Positions 15,956 to 25,500 of a stretch of DNA of 64,000 nt are shown here, one piece after another (the stretch's first letter is position 1; each line of letters opens with the position of its first letter). This DNA is from Ruminococcus sp. (lineage in GTDB: Bacteria; Bacillota; Clostridia; Oscillospirales; Ruminococcaceae): NCBI GenBank assembly GCA_015066745.1, contig SVNW01000001.1:53782-117781 (forward strand), read 5' to 3'. The position numbers were made by a program, and so were the translations under genes. A model generated the notes under the pieces. It saw only the letters and a program-made list of their open reading frames with translations. It made no database searches and was not told the DNA's origin.

Positions 15956-16785
15956 TTCTGTTCACCTGCTATAGCTTTGTTGGTTTCGTCTATAAGTTTG
16001 TTTATCTGTTCGTCGGTGTAGTATGAGCTGTTCCATATTTCGTGAGCCTTTACGGCCTGATATACGAGCATTGCTGTACCGTTTATGGCAGGCTTGCCAA
16101 AAGATTTTGCCAGCTGGATAAATTTTGTTTCTACAGGGTTGTATACAGCGTCAAATACACCACCGCATTTTTCGATGACTTCCGCACTTATCGGGCATGC
16201 ATCGGTTTTGGGATACATTCCGACAGGAGATGCGTTTATGATAAGATCGTATTCTCCTTTTATACAGTCGATATTTTTTATGCGAAGTTTACAGTTGTCA
16301 GCGATGGAATGTATTTCATCGGACAGATCCGCGGCAGCACCTGCGGCATCAGGAATAATTCCGATAGTAAGATCTGCGTTGTGGAGGATAGCTTCTATCG
16401 CCATCATTCTTCCTACGCCTCCGCAACCTATTATGAGAACCTTTCCCGACAGTGCCAGAGATTTTACTGACATAAGAAATCCGTCACAGTCAGTATTGTA
16501 ACCGATAGATTTTCCTTTATGATTGTGTACGCAGTTTACAGCACCGTATCTTTGGGCTGAATGGTGAAGTTCGTCAAGATGCGGAATAATTTCTCTTTTA
16601 TAAGGAATAGTTATATTGTAACCATTTAATTCCTTCAATAGCGGAGCTTTTGCCGAGAAATCTTCCGGAGAAATTTCTGTACAGTCGTAAACTGCTTCTA
16701 TTCCGCTCATTTTGAAAAGTTTTTCATGAATAAAAGGCGACATGGAATGTCCGAGCGGATATCCCGTTAATGTATATTTCTGCAT
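15952..16785 (-). CDS. aroE: Shikimate dehydrogenase
   Basis: 277 residues. Reduces 3-dehydroshikimate with NADPH. Substrate-site GYPLGHSMSPFIH at residue 8, catalytic Lys in NITIPYKREI (about 62), DCDGF at about 98 and the nucleotide loop IGCGGVGRMM at about 115 are present. Length is normal. Downstream of fabD by 23 bp and coupled to aroK; two sequential steps of aromatic amino-acid synthesis are side by side. Confidence 0.95.
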   Translation of the reverse strand: MQKYTLTGYPLGHSMSPFIHEKLFKMSGIEAVYDCTEISPEDFSAKAPLLKELNGYNITIPYKREIIPHLDELHHSAQRYGAVNCVHNHKGKSIGYNTDCDGFLMSVKSLALSGKVLIIGCGGVGRMMAIEAILHNADLTIGIIPDAAGAAADLSDEIHSIADNCKLRIKNIDCIKGEYDLIINASPVGMYPKTDACPISAEVIEKCGGVFDAVYNPVETKFIQLAKSFGKPAINGTAMLVYQAVKAHEIWNSSYYTDEQINKLIDETNKAIAGEQK

Positions 16786-16808
16786 ATTTCTTTTCCCCTT
16801 TGTTTTTA

Positions 16809-17717
16809 TCAGAATTCTGCACTTTCAAGAGATGTCAGATTTTCAATGTTGAATGAAACTACATCACTGAGAGTCTTTTTTACAAGTCCTGTAAGAGTTT
16901 TTCCCGGACCGAGTTCTATGTACTTGTCAAAACCGCTTTCCTTTACAGCGACAAGTTCGTCTGTAAATTTAACAGGAGATACCACATGCTTTGCGAGGAG
17001 GGAAGGCATATCTGAAAAATCTGTAAGTTCTGCGCCGAGAAGGTTTGAGAAAAACTTTACAGTTGGTTTATTGAATGTTATATCTTTGATATTTTCATAA
17101 AAATCTTCACTTGCCGGTTTCATGATCTCAGAGTGGAATGCAGATTCGGTGTTAAGTGGCATTACTCTTGCTTTCTTTTCCTTGAATACTGCACTTGCGC
17201 GGGCAACAGCATCGGCTTCACCTGCGATAACCGTCTGTACAGGTGAGTTGTAGTTTACAGGTACAACGTATCCTTCGGTAGCATCACATACTTCACGTAC
17301 TTCATCGGCAGTAAGTTTAAGTACAGCTGCCATAGCTCCGTTAGCAGAAGATGCAACTTTGTCAAAAGCTTCTGCACGAGCTTTTATAACTTTAAATCCG
17401 TCTTCGAGAGAGAGTATTCCTGAGGCTACCATTGCAGCATATTCGCCGAGAGAGTGTCCTGCAACAGCTTCAAAAGAGAGCCCTTCTTTTTTTGCAGCTT
17501 CAAAGCAAAGGAGTGATACAGCCATTATTGCAGGCTGAGAGTAATATGTTCTGGAGAGTTCTTCAAAATTTTCATCAAAGCAGACTTTGCAAAGGTCATA
17601 TCCTAAGATCTTTGAACCTGTTTCAAATATGTAGTGAAATTCCGGATATTTATCATAAATATCCTTTCCCATACCTGAATACTGAGAGCCTTGTCCTGCA
17701 AATAAAATAATGTTCAT
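16809..17717 (-). CDS. fabD: Malonyl-CoA:ACP transacylase
   Basis: 302 residues from MNIILFAGQGSQ. Transfers malonyl groups from CoA to acyl carrier protein. It has the N-terminal GQGSQY motif, the nucleophile Ser in GHSLGEYAA (about 89) and the catalytic His in AFHSEIM (about 195). The ATG at 17715-17717 has AAAGGAA about 12 bases upstream; an open frame upstream to 17753 lacks a ribosome site and adds an unrelated 12-residue tail. Oddly, it points away from the fab operon and leads the aroE/aroK run. Confidence 0.94.
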   Translation of the reverse strand: MNIILFAGQGSQYSGMGKDIYDKYPEFHYIFETGSKILGYDLCKVCFDENFEELSRTYYSQPAIMAVSLLCFEAAKKEGLSFEAVAGHSLGEYAAMVASGILSLEDGFKVIKARAEAFDKVASSANGAMAAVLKLTADEVREVCDATEGYVVPVNYNSPVQTVIAGEADAVARASAVFKEKKARVMPLNTESAFHSEIMKPASEDFYENIKDITFNKPTVKFFSNLLGAELTDFSDMPSLLAKHVVSPVKFTDELVAVKESGFDKYIELGPGKTLTGLVKKTLSDVVSFNIENLTSLESAEF

Positions 17718-17753
17718 AAAAAATATATTCCTTTCTTGGTGGTAAACTTGCAT

Positions 17754-18008
17754 AAAATATCTATAAAAACTACATGAAAATGAATAAAAATAATCAATTT
17801 TCAGGAAGTTTATATTATTAATTAAAAGTGTTGTTGCAAATTTATAAAAAATAGTTTAAAATAATATTTGAATGATTTTCCGCAGGAGTCATATTTGATG
17901 ATATGATGACCACAGCGGAAAGGAAAAGTACATATAAGTAAGTAAAACTTATATTATTAATAATATCACAAATTAATGAATAAAACAATGTTATAGGAGG
18001 AAAATTTA
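17754..18008. promoter_or_regulatory. fabD/fabH divergent control region with two dyads
   Basis: The shared upstream region of fabD (minus) and fabH (plus). It contains ATATAAGT-N7-ACTTATAT (17932-17954) and TCATAT-N6-ATATGA (about 17889-17906), plus an ATATTTGAATGATTT element near 17861. A common regulator (FapR- or FabT-like) may act here, but I do not recognise a definite consensus. Confidence 0.45.
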
Positions 18009-19001
18009 TTGCAAGGTATAAAAATTTTAGGCATAGGTTCATATGTGCCGGAGACAGTAATATCCAATGACGATTTTACCGGGGTTATAGAAACCAACGA
18101 TGAATGGATAACTACAAGAACAGGCATAAAGGAAAGACACTATGCCATGGGTACTCCTACATGGAAGTGCGGAGCGAATGCGGCTCTGAAAGCGGTGGAA
18201 AATTCGGGGATCTCAAAGGAAGAGATAGATATGATCATATGTACAACAGTTACACCTGATTCATTGTTCCCTTCAACAGCGTGTATGATACAGAGAGAAC
18301 TCGGTATTACAGGTTGTATGGCATTTGATGCGAGTTGTGCGTGTTCAGGTTTTGTATATGCGGTCGATATGGCTCATAAGTATCTTGCAACAGGTTCTGC
18401 AAGAAATGTACTGGTTGTCAGTGCTGAAAACCTTTCAAAGATAGTAAACTATGAAGACAGAGCGTCATGCATACTTTTTGGTGACGGAGCGGCTGCTGTT
18501 GTACTGTGTGCGGCAGATACTTCATATTCAAGTTTTATCGGCGCTGACGGAAATGGTGCTGATTTCCTCAGAGCTGACGTTATAAGCAATAAATTAAATC
18601 CTTTTTATAAAATAAAAAATATAGAAGAACCTGAAAAACAGAGCGAATATGCAGGATTCCTTGCACAGGATGGTAAGGAAGTTTACAAGTTTGCAGTAGG
18701 CATACTTCCTTTTGCGGTAAACAAAGCTCTTGAAAAATCTGATTTTAACGTGGAAGATCTTGATATGGTAATACCTCATCAGGCCAATATCCGTATAATA
18801 CAGACAGCGGCCTCAAAACTGGGTCTTCCTATGGATAAGTTCTATGTAAATATAGAACGTTATGGAAATACTTCAAGTGCGAGTATCCCGCTCGCCCTTA
18901 GCGAAGCAGTTGAAAACGGCTCTGTAAAAAGAGGCGATAAGATTGCTCTTGTTGGTTTCGGTGCAGGTCTCACCTATGGTGCAGTCTGCTTTGAATACTG
19001 A
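18009..19001 (+). CDS. fabH: Beta-ketoacyl-ACP synthase III
   Basis: 330 residues. Condenses acyl-CoA with malonyl-ACP to start fatty-acid chains. Catalytic Cys in DASCACSGFVY (about 112), His in VIPHQANIRI (about 254) and Asn in GNTSSAS (about 284), with the N-terminal VPETVISNDDF typical of FabH. It begins with TTG at 18009, 9 bases after AGGAGG. First gene of the plus-strand fatty-acid operon that ends at acpP. Confidence 0.95.
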   Translation: MQGIKILGIGSYVPETVISNDDFTGVIETNDEWITTRTGIKERHYAMGTPTWKCGANAALKAVENSGISKEEIDMIICTTVTPDSLFPSTACMIQRELGITGCMAFDASCACSGFVYAVDMAHKYLATGSARNVLVVSAENLSKIVNYEDRASCILFGDGAAAVVLCAADTSYSSFIGADGNGADFLRADVISNKLNPFYKIKNIEEPEKQSEYAGFLAQDGKEVYKFAVGILPFAVNKALEKSDFNVEDLDMVIPHQANIRIIQTAASKLGLPMDKFYVNIERYGNTSSASIPLALSEAVENGSVKRGDKIALVGFGAGLTYGAVCFEY

Positions 19002-19034
19002 TAAAAAATAAAAATATCTGAAACGGAGGAAATT

Positions 19035-19775
19035 ATGAGTACAGCAATTGTTACGGGAGCAGTTCAGGGGATAGGTGCAGCAATAGCAAGAAGACTTGCA
19101 AAAGACGGTATAAATGTGGCTATAAATTGCCGCAGTGAGCAGCGAATAGAAAACGGTGGCAGACAGCTTGCCGAAGAACTCAGAAGCTATGGTGTGGAAG
19201 CGGAATGTTTTGCAGCCGATGTATCTGATTTTGAACAGTGTAAAGCTATGGTAGAGGCAGTAAAGAAGCGATTTTCAACCATAGATTACCTTGTTAACAA
19301 TGCAGGTATAACACGTGACGGACTTCTGGTGAGAATGACTGAAGAAGCTTATGATGAAGTTATAAACGCAAATCAGAAAAGCGTTTATAACATGATGAAA
19401 CACGTAGGCGCAGTAATGCTCAGACAGAAAAGCGGACGTATAGTAAATATTTCTTCCGTTATAGGTCTTTACGGAAATGCCGGTCAATTCAATTATGCGG
19501 CTTCAAAAGCAGCCATCATAGGTATGACAAAATCAGCCGCTAAGGAACTCGGTTCAAGAGGAATAACAGTAAATGCTATTGCACCGGGATTTATAGAAAC
19601 TCCTATGACAGAGGAACTCAGTGAAGAAGTAAGAAATGCTATACTTGAAAATATTTCACTGAAGAGATATGGGAAAGTGTCTGAAGTGGCAGGTCTTGTG
19701 TCATTCTTATTTTCTGAAGATGCAGGATATATAACAGGTCAGACCATAGAAATATCAGGCGGATTGTCAATGTAA
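19035..19775 (+). CDS. fabG: 3-oxoacyl-ACP reductase
   Basis: 246 residues. NADPH-dependent short-chain dehydrogenase that reduces 3-ketoacyl-ACP. N-terminal TGAVQGIGAAIA cofactor loop, NNAG at about 90, catalytic Ser-Tyr-Lys in NISSVIG and YAASKAA (about 152-156), and IAPGFIETPM. Follows fabH by 33 bp with an ACGGAGG ribosome site. Standard length. Confidence 0.95.
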   Translation: MSTAIVTGAVQGIGAAIARRLAKDGINVAINCRSEQRIENGGRQLAEELRSYGVEAECFAADVSDFEQCKAMVEAVKKRFSTIDYLVNNAGITRDGLLVRMTEEAYDEVINANQKSVYNMMKHVGAVMLRQKSGRIVNISSVIGLYGNAGQFNYAASKAAIIGMTKSAAKELGSRGITVNAIAPGFIETPMTEELSEEVRNAILENISLKRYGKVSEVAGLVSFLFSEDAGYITGQTIEISGGLSM

Positions 19776-19796
19776 TATATAAAGGAGATGCGACTT

Positions 19797-21029
19797 TTGC
19801 GTAGAGTAGTTATCACAGGACTTGGGACAGTAAACTCCCTTGGTGCCAATAAAGATGAATTCTGGAAAGGAATATCTGAGGGAAAACTCGGATTTTCGTT
19901 TATAGATAAATTTGATACAGAAAACTTTGAAGTAAAGATAGTAAGTCAGGTAAAGGATTTTCAGCCAGATGAAAGTATCGACAAAAAAGAATTAAGACGT
20001 ATGGACAGATTTACTCAGTTTGCAGTAACAGCGGCAAATGAAGCTGTTAAGGACTGCGGTACGGATTTTAAAGATCTTGATCCGTACAGAGTTGGTGTTA
20101 TCGTAGGTTGCGGTATAGGCGGACTTGAGCTTACACAGCAGGAACACGGTAAATATCTTGAAAAAGGGCCGGGCAGGATCTCAGTATTTTACGTGCCTAT
20201 GATGATAGGAAATATGGCGGCAGGTACTATTGCCATGAAGCATGATTTCAGAGGCGACAACTTCGCAACTGTTACAGCTTGTGCTTCTTCAACACACGCT
20301 ATAGGTGAAGCTTTCCGTAAGATAAAGGACGGATACATGGACGCTTGTGTATGCGGTGGTACAGAAAGCTGTATTACAGAGTTTGCACTCGGTGGTTTCA
20401 ATAATATGAAGGCACTTTCCAGATCAAACGACCTTGAACGTGCGTCAATTCCTTTTGACAAGGAAAGAAACGGTTTTATTCTTGGCGAAGGAAGCGGTAT
20501 GCTTATTCTTGAAGAATATGAACACGCTAAGGCAAGAGGTGCAAAGATATATGCTGAGATAGCAGGATACGGTGCTACAGCCGATGCATATCATATGACA
20601 TCACCGTCACCTGAGGGAGATGCGGCAGCCAGAGCGATGATAAATGCTTATACCGAAGCAGGACTCAAACCTGAAGATGTAGATTATATCAATGCTCACG
20701 GTACTTCCACAGGATTAAATGACAAATATGAAACAACCGCAATAAAGAAAGCTTTTGGCGACAGTGCCGCTAAGCTTAAAATAAATTCCACAAAGTCTAT
20801 GATAGGTCATCTTCTCGGTGCGGCAGGTGCTGTTGAAGCAATAGCGGTTGCACTTCAGATGAAAAACAGTCTTGTTCATAAGACAGCAGGATACAAGGTG
20901 CCTGATGAAGAATGCGACCTTGATTACTGCGTAGACGGAAATATAAATATGAAGATAAATGCGGCGTTGTCAAATTCTCTTGGATTTGGCGGACACAACG
21001 CAACTATATGTTTTAAATCAGTTGATTAA
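19797..21029 (+). CDS. fabF: Beta-ketoacyl-ACP synthase II
   Basis: 410 residues. Chain-elongating condensing enzyme with Cys in VTACASSTHAIG (about 162), His in INAHGTSTGLND (about 302) and His in MIGHLLGAAGA (about 339). A TTG start at 19797 is chosen: AAAGGAG ends 9 bases before it, and the product then begins RRVVITGLGTVNS as in the family. The ATG at 19788 lies inside the ribosome site. Follows fabG. Confidence 0.94.
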   Translation: MRRVVITGLGTVNSLGANKDEFWKGISEGKLGFSFIDKFDTENFEVKIVSQVKDFQPDESIDKKELRRMDRFTQFAVTAANEAVKDCGTDFKDLDPYRVGVIVGCGIGGLELTQQEHGKYLEKGPGRISVFYVPMMIGNMAAGTIAMKHDFRGDNFATVTACASSTHAIGEAFRKIKDGYMDACVCGGTESCITEFALGGFNNMKALSRSNDLERASIPFDKERNGFILGEGSGMLILEEYEHAKARGAKIYAEIAGYGATADAYHMTSPSPEGDAAARAMINAYTEAGLKPEDVDYINAHGTSTGLNDKYETTAIKKAFGDSAAKLKINSTKSMIGHLLGAAGAVEAIAVALQMKNSLVHKTAGYKVPDEECDLDYCVDGNINMKINAALSNSLGFGGHNATICFKSVD

Positions 21030-21045
21030 TACCAGGAGGTAAACC

Positions 21046-21534
21046 ATGTCTGAAAAGCTTATATGTAATCTCACATTTGCAGAGATAAAGGAACTTGCAG
21101 ATATAGTTTCTGAAAAGAAACTCGGAAAAATAGATATAAAGGTTGATGACAGCCGTATAATTATTGAGGATAAGAAAACACGTCCGATGATAGCACCACA
21201 GTCACCTATGATGTTTGCTCAGCCACAGGTTTTTGAAAATGCACCGGTATCAGCAACTCCGGAAGTGCAACCTGAAGCACCAAAAGCTGTTGCACAGTCA
21301 GGAAATATCGTAAAATCACCTATCGTTGGTACTTTCTATGCAGCTCCGTCACCTGACAAGCCACCTTTTGTAGAAGTTGGTCAGCAGGTAAAGAAGGGTG
21401 ATGTTCTCTTTATAATCGAATCGATGAAACTTATGAACGAAGTTCAGAGTGAATATGACGGAGTTGTAAAGGAGATCTGCGTAAGCAATGCTTCACCTGT
21501 TGAGTTTGACCAGCCTGTAATGATTATCGGTTAA
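21046..21534 (+). CDS. accB: Biotin carboxyl carrier protein of acetyl-CoA carboxylase
   Basis: 162 residues. The C-terminal biotinyl domain (about 86-162) has the lysine-modification site ESMKLMNEV, and an Ala/Pro-rich flexible linker (about 50-85) joins it to the N-terminal part. It carries carboxyl groups between AccC and AccAD. The ribosome site CAGGAGG precedes the ATG. Located between fabF and fabZ. Confidence 0.95.
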   Translation: MSEKLICNLTFAEIKELADIVSEKKLGKIDIKVDDSRIIIEDKKTRPMIAPQSPMMFAQPQVFENAPVSATPEVQPEAPKAVAQSGNIVKSPIVGTFYAAPSPDKPPFVEVGQQVKKGDVLFIIESMKLMNEVQSEYDGVVKEICVSNASPVEFDQPVMIIG

Positions 21535-21550
21535 TAAAGGAGAAGTTTGT

Positions 21551-21982
21551 ATGGAGATCCTGATGAATAAACAGCAGATAGAGGAAATAATTCCTCACAG
21601 AGATCCTTTTATGCTTATAGATGAAGTTGTAGAGATGGTTCCGGGGAAGAGTATAGTTGCCAGAAAGCACATAAAAGAAGATGAATTCTGGTTTAAGGGA
21701 CATTTTCCGGAGAAGCCTGTAGTACCGGGGGTTCTTCTTGTTGAGATGCTCGCTCAGGCAGGTGCTGTTTCGATGCTCTCACTTGATGAACACAAAGGCA
21801 AGATAGGTTTTCTTGGCGGAGTAGATAAGGCAAAGTTCAGAAGAATGGTAGTTCCGGGTGATACAGTGACACTGGAAGTGGAAATGATCAAGATAAAAGG
21901 TCCTGTAGGTGTTGGTAAAGCAGTTGCATCCGTTGATGGAGAAAAAGCTGTAACAGCTGAAATTTCCTTTGTCTTGAAATAA
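21551..21982 (+). CDS. fabZ: 3-hydroxyacyl-ACP dehydratase
   Basis: 143 residues. Hot-dog-fold dehydratase with the motif IIPHRDPFMLID (His about 17) and the catalytic Glu region HFPEKPVVPGVLLVEMLAQ (split in two here, about 55-75). Start ATG at 21551 has AAAGGAG 8 bases upstream; a second ATG four codons later is also possible. Part of the fab/acc operon. Confidence 0.95.
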   Translation: MEILMNKQQIEEIIPHRDPFMLIDEVVEMVPGKSIVARKHIKEDEFWFKGHFPEKPVVPGVLLVEMLAQAGAVSMLSLDEHKGKIGFLGGVDKAKFRRMVVPGDTVTLEVEMIKIKGPVGVGKAVASVDGEKAVTAEISFVLK

Positions 21983-21998
21983 ACATACGGAGAGTTAT

Positions 21999-23342
21999 AT
22001 GTTCAAAAAAATATTAATAGCTAACAGAGGCGAAATAGCCGTAAGAATAATAAGAGCCTGTCGTGAACTTGGCATCCGCACTGTTGCAGTATATTCGACA
22101 GCCGACAAAAGTTCACTTCATGCCCAGATAGCTGATGAGGCTGTTTGCATAGGTCCGGCAGATTCGAGTAAAAGTTATCTCAACGTAGAAGCCATAATGG
22201 CAGCTTGTGAGATAACAGGTGCAGATGCGGTTCACCCGGGATTCGGATTTTTATCCGAAAACTCAAGATTTGCACAGATATGTGAAAAATGCGGTATAAC
22301 ATTTATAGGACCTTCACCGTCATCTATCGATATGCTTGGTGACAAGGCTACCGCAAAGAAAACAATGGAAAATGCAGGTATCCCTGTAATTCCGGGTTCA
22401 AAAGGTGCTATAGAATCAATTGGATCTGCAAAGGAACTTGCGTCAAAAATAGGATATCCTGTTCTGATAAAAGCGGCAGCCGGCGGTGGCGGACGTGGTA
22501 TCAGAATAGTAAACAGCGAAGATGAACTTGAAGCACAGATAACTGCCGCAAAACAGGAAGCGCTGAGCTTTTTCAGTGATGACGCTGTATATCTTGAAAA
22601 ATTTATAGAACGTCCAAGACACGTTGAAATACAGATAGCTGCCGACAAGCACGGAAATGTTGTATATCTCGGAGAGCGTGACTGCTCACTCCAGAGAAGA
22701 CATCAGAAAGTGCTTGAAGAAAGCCCAAGCCCTGTTATGACTGAAGAACTTCGTGCGAAGATGGGTCAGGCTGCGGTACAGGCTACAAAGGTAAGTAATT
22801 ATTATAACGTAGGAACTATAGAATTTCTTGTTGATAAAAATAATGATTTTTACTTCATGGAAATGAATACACGAATTCAGGTAGAGCACCCTGTTACCGA
22901 ATTTGTAACAGGTGTAGACCTTGTAAAGACACAGATAAAGATCGCTGACGGACAGGAACTTGATTTTACACAGGATGATATAAGCGTAAAGGGTCATTCT
23001 ATAGAATGCCGTATCAATGCAGAGTGTCCTGAAAAGAATTTCAGACCATGTCCTGGTGTGATCTCTGTTCTCTATACTCCGGGAGGTCCGGGAATCCGAG
23101 TGGACAGTGCTGTTTATCAGGGATACACGATAACACCGTATTATGATTCGATGATCTCTAAGCTTATTGTTTACGGAAAAGACCGACAGGAAGCTATCAT
23201 GAAAATGAAGTGGGCGTTATCTGAATTTATTGTAGGCGGTATAGATACAAATATTGATTTTCAGCTTGAGCTTATAAAGAGCGAAGGTTTTGAAAAGGGA
23301 AATTATGATGTTGGCTTTATTGAAGATTTTTTAAGCAAATAA
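21999..23342 (+). CDS. accC: Biotin carboxylase subunit of acetyl-CoA carboxylase
   Basis: 447 residues. ATP-dependent carboxylation of biotin on AccB. N-terminal KILIANRGEIAVR, Gly-rich ATP lid AAAGGGGRGIRIV (about 160), metal-binding EMNTRIQVEHPVTE (about 288) and RINAE are present. Length is standard (about 450). Follows fabZ by 16 bp. Confidence 0.96.
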   Translation: MFKKILIANRGEIAVRIIRACRELGIRTVAVYSTADKSSLHAQIADEAVCIGPADSSKSYLNVEAIMAACEITGADAVHPGFGFLSENSRFAQICEKCGITFIGPSPSSIDMLGDKATAKKTMENAGIPVIPGSKGAIESIGSAKELASKIGYPVLIKAAAGGGGRGIRIVNSEDELEAQITAAKQEALSFFSDDAVYLEKFIERPRHVEIQIAADKHGNVVYLGERDCSLQRRHQKVLEESPSPVMTEELRAKMGQAAVQATKVSNYYNVGTIEFLVDKNNDFYFMEMNTRIQVEHPVTEFVTGVDLVKTQIKIADGQELDFTQDDISVKGHSIECRINAECPEKNFRPCPGVISVLYTPGGPGIRVDSAVYQGYTITPYYDSMISKLIVYGKDRQEAIMKMKWALSEFIVGGIDTNIDFQLELIKSEGFEKGNYDVGFIEDFLSK

Positions 23343-23371
23343 TTTTTTAACGGACAGGAGGAGAGTTTGCA

Positions 23372-24244
23372 GTGCTTGAAGATCTTTTCAAGGTGGTAAA
23401 AACCAGATTTAACGGCAAAGAAACCGATGCAACAGTATCTGTTGATACAAATATCCCCGAAAATATCATGTTTAAATGTCCGAGATGCAGAGCTACAATG
23501 TTTGTAGATGATTATGCCAGAAACAACAAGGTTTGTATTTCGTGCAACTATCACGGAAGACTGAGCGCACGTGACAGACTGAAACTCACAGTAGACAAAG
23601 GTTCTTTTGTAGAGTTTGATTCGGATATGATAAGTAAAAATCCTATTGACTTTTCAGGTTATGAGAAGAAACAGGAAGAACTCAGAGAGTCAACAGGTCT
23701 TAAAGATGCTGTTATTACAGGTGAATGCAGTATCAGAAGAATAAAAGCAGTAATAGCGATCATGGATCCTTCTTATATGATGGCGTCTATGGGCAGTGTT
23801 GTAGGTGAAAAAATAACACGCGCTATTGAAATTGCTACAGAAAAGAAACTTCCTTTTATCGCTTTCACAGCATCAGGCGGTGCCAGAATGCAGGAAGGAA
23901 CAGTATCTCTTATGCAGATGGCAAAGACATCAGGTGCGGTGGCAAGACACAATGAGGCAGGTCAGTTATATATCACAGTACTTACTGACCCGACAACAGG
24001 CGGAGTAACAGCTTCATTTGCGTCACTCGGCGATATAATCATTGCTGAACCCAAGGCGCTTATAGGATTTGCAGGCAGACGAGTAATAGAAGGTACTATA
24101 AAACAGCGTCTTCCCGATGATTTTCAGCTTGCTGAGTTTCAGATGGAAAAAGGTTTTGTTGACATGATAGTTGAGAGAAAGAAAATGAGAAGTGTTCTTT
24201 CGCATCTTATGATCTTAAACAACTATCGTCCTGAAGAAATATGA
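23372..24244 (+). CDS. accD: Acetyl-CoA carboxylase carboxyltransferase beta subunit
   Basis: 290 residues. N-terminal zinc ribbon with CPRC (about 31) and CISC (about 50), followed by the crotonase-like carboxyltransferase domain with FTASGGARMQEG and TDPTTGGVTASF. Starts with GTG at 23372 after GGAGGAG. Works with AccA to move the carboxyl group to acetyl-CoA. Next to accA. Confidence 0.95.
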   Translation: MLEDLFKVVKTRFNGKETDATVSVDTNIPENIMFKCPRCRATMFVDDYARNNKVCISCNYHGRLSARDRLKLTVDKGSFVEFDSDMISKNPIDFSGYEKKQEELRESTGLKDAVITGECSIRRIKAVIAIMDPSYMMASMGSVVGEKITRAIEIATEKKLPFIAFTASGGARMQEGTVSLMQMAKTSGAVARHNEAGQLYITVLTDPTTGGVTASFASLGDIIIAEPKALIGFAGRRVIEGTIKQRLPDDFQLAEFQMEKGFVDMIVERKKMRSVLSHLMILNNYRPEEI

Positions 24245-24259
24245 TAACGGAGGTGCAGT

Positions 24260-25099
24260 ATGGATAATTATGCAAATACACTGACCCCATGGGAGCGCCT
24301 CGAACTTATCAGAAACAAGGCAAGGCCGACGATAAATGATTATATCTCTATGATATTTGATGAGTTTTATGAACTCCATGGCGACAGACTTTATGGTGAT
24401 GATGCTGCTATTCTTGGAGGACTTGCGATGCTCGACAATCGTCCTGTAACAGTTATATCTCATGTAAAGGGAAGAAACATTAACGAGAATAAAAAATGCA
24501 ACTTTGCGATGCCACATCCGGAAGGCTACAGAAAGGCTCTGAGGCTCGCAAGACAGGCTGAAAAGTTTCACAGACCTGTAATATGCTTTATAGATACACC
24601 GGGCGCTTTCTGCGGTATAGAAGCCGAGGAACGCGGACAGGGAGAAGCTATTGCGAGAAATATATGTGAGTTTATGACTCTGAAGACTCCTGTTATTTCT
24701 ATTGTTCTTGGTGAGGCAGGAAGTGGCGGAGCACTCGCTATCGGCGTATGTGACGAGATGGCTATGCTTTCAAATGCACTTTATTCAGTTATTTCTCCAA
24801 GAGGTTTTGCAAGTATTTTATGGAAAGATGCCTCAAGAGAGAAAGATGCTTGCAATATGATGAAAATAACAGCCGAAGATATGCTCAGACTTGGCATAGC
24901 GGAGTATATAATCAATGAGCCAATAGGTGGCGCACACACTGACTTGTGCAAAACTGCTGAAAACATCAAAGAATATTTGTTAAATGTTACAGCGGAAAAA
25001 TCTAAAAAAAGTATTGACGTTTTGCTCAATGAACGATATACTAAGTTTAGAAAAATAGGCGAGTTTGAAGAAGCTCAGAAATCAGTATTAAAAGACTGA
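24260..25099 (+). CDS. accA: Acetyl-CoA carboxylase carboxyltransferase alpha subunit
   Basis: 279 residues. LTPWERLELIRNKARP opening, the FIDTPGAFCGIEAEERGQ region (split, about 112-130) and the GEAGSGGALAIGV oxyanion loop (about 153) identify it. Slightly shorter than E. coli AccA (about 319), as is common in Clostridia. Follows accD by 15 bp. Confidence 0.95.
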   Translation: MDNYANTLTPWERLELIRNKARPTINDYISMIFDEFYELHGDRLYGDDAAILGGLAMLDNRPVTVISHVKGRNINENKKCNFAMPHPEGYRKALRLARQAEKFHRPVICFIDTPGAFCGIEAEERGQGEAIARNICEFMTLKTPVISIVLGEAGSGGALAIGVCDEMAMLSNALYSVISPRGFASILWKDASREKDACNMMKITAEDMLRLGIAEYIINEPIGGAHTDLCKTAENIKEYLLNVTAEKSKKSIDVLLNERYTKFRKIGEFEEAQKSVLKD

Positions 25100-25178
25100 T
25101 TTTTCCAGTTAAAGTTTATTCTGGTGTAAACCACCATTATAATATAAAATATCTTATATCTTTATGGAGGAAATATTA

Positions 25179-25412
25179 ATGGTATTCGAAAAGCTTAAAG
25201 ACATGATTGCTGATCAGTTAGACGTAGACGCTGAAGCAATAAAGATGGAATCATCAATCACAGAAGATTTACACGCTGATTCTCTTGATGTTGTAGATCT
25301 TATAATGGCAATCGAAGGTGAATTTGATCTTGAAATTCCTGATAACGATGTTGAGAATATCAAGACAGTAGGCGATATAGTAAACTATGTCGAAGCTAAC
25401 GCTGCTGAATAA
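25179..25412 (+). CDS. acpP: Acyl carrier protein
   Basis: 77 residues, acidic, with the phosphopantetheine site [12 protein letters not shown] (Ser about 37). The ATG at 25179 is preceded by TGGAGGAAATATTA; an earlier in-frame ATG at 25164 contains the ribosome site itself. A gap of 79 bp from accA with a TATAATATAA element may give acpP its own promoter. Last gene of the fatty-acid cluster. Confidence 0.95.
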   Translation: MVFEKLKDMIADQLDVDAEAIKMESSITEDLHADSLDVVDLIMAIEGEFDLEIPDNDVENIKTVGDIVNYVEANAAE

Positions 25413-25426
25413 TTTTGTTTAAACTA

Positions 25427-25459
25427 ATATCACCCGTCGTGAAAAATGCCGGGTGATAT
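25427..25459 (+). terminator. Stem-loop after acpP
   Basis: ATATCACCCG pairs with CGGGTGATAT around a 13-base loop. There is no clear T-run; it may give partial termination before the small gene at 25501. Confidence 0.5.
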
Positions 25460-25500
25460 AATAAACAAATATATGGTGGCAAGGGAGAAAGGAAGTAACA

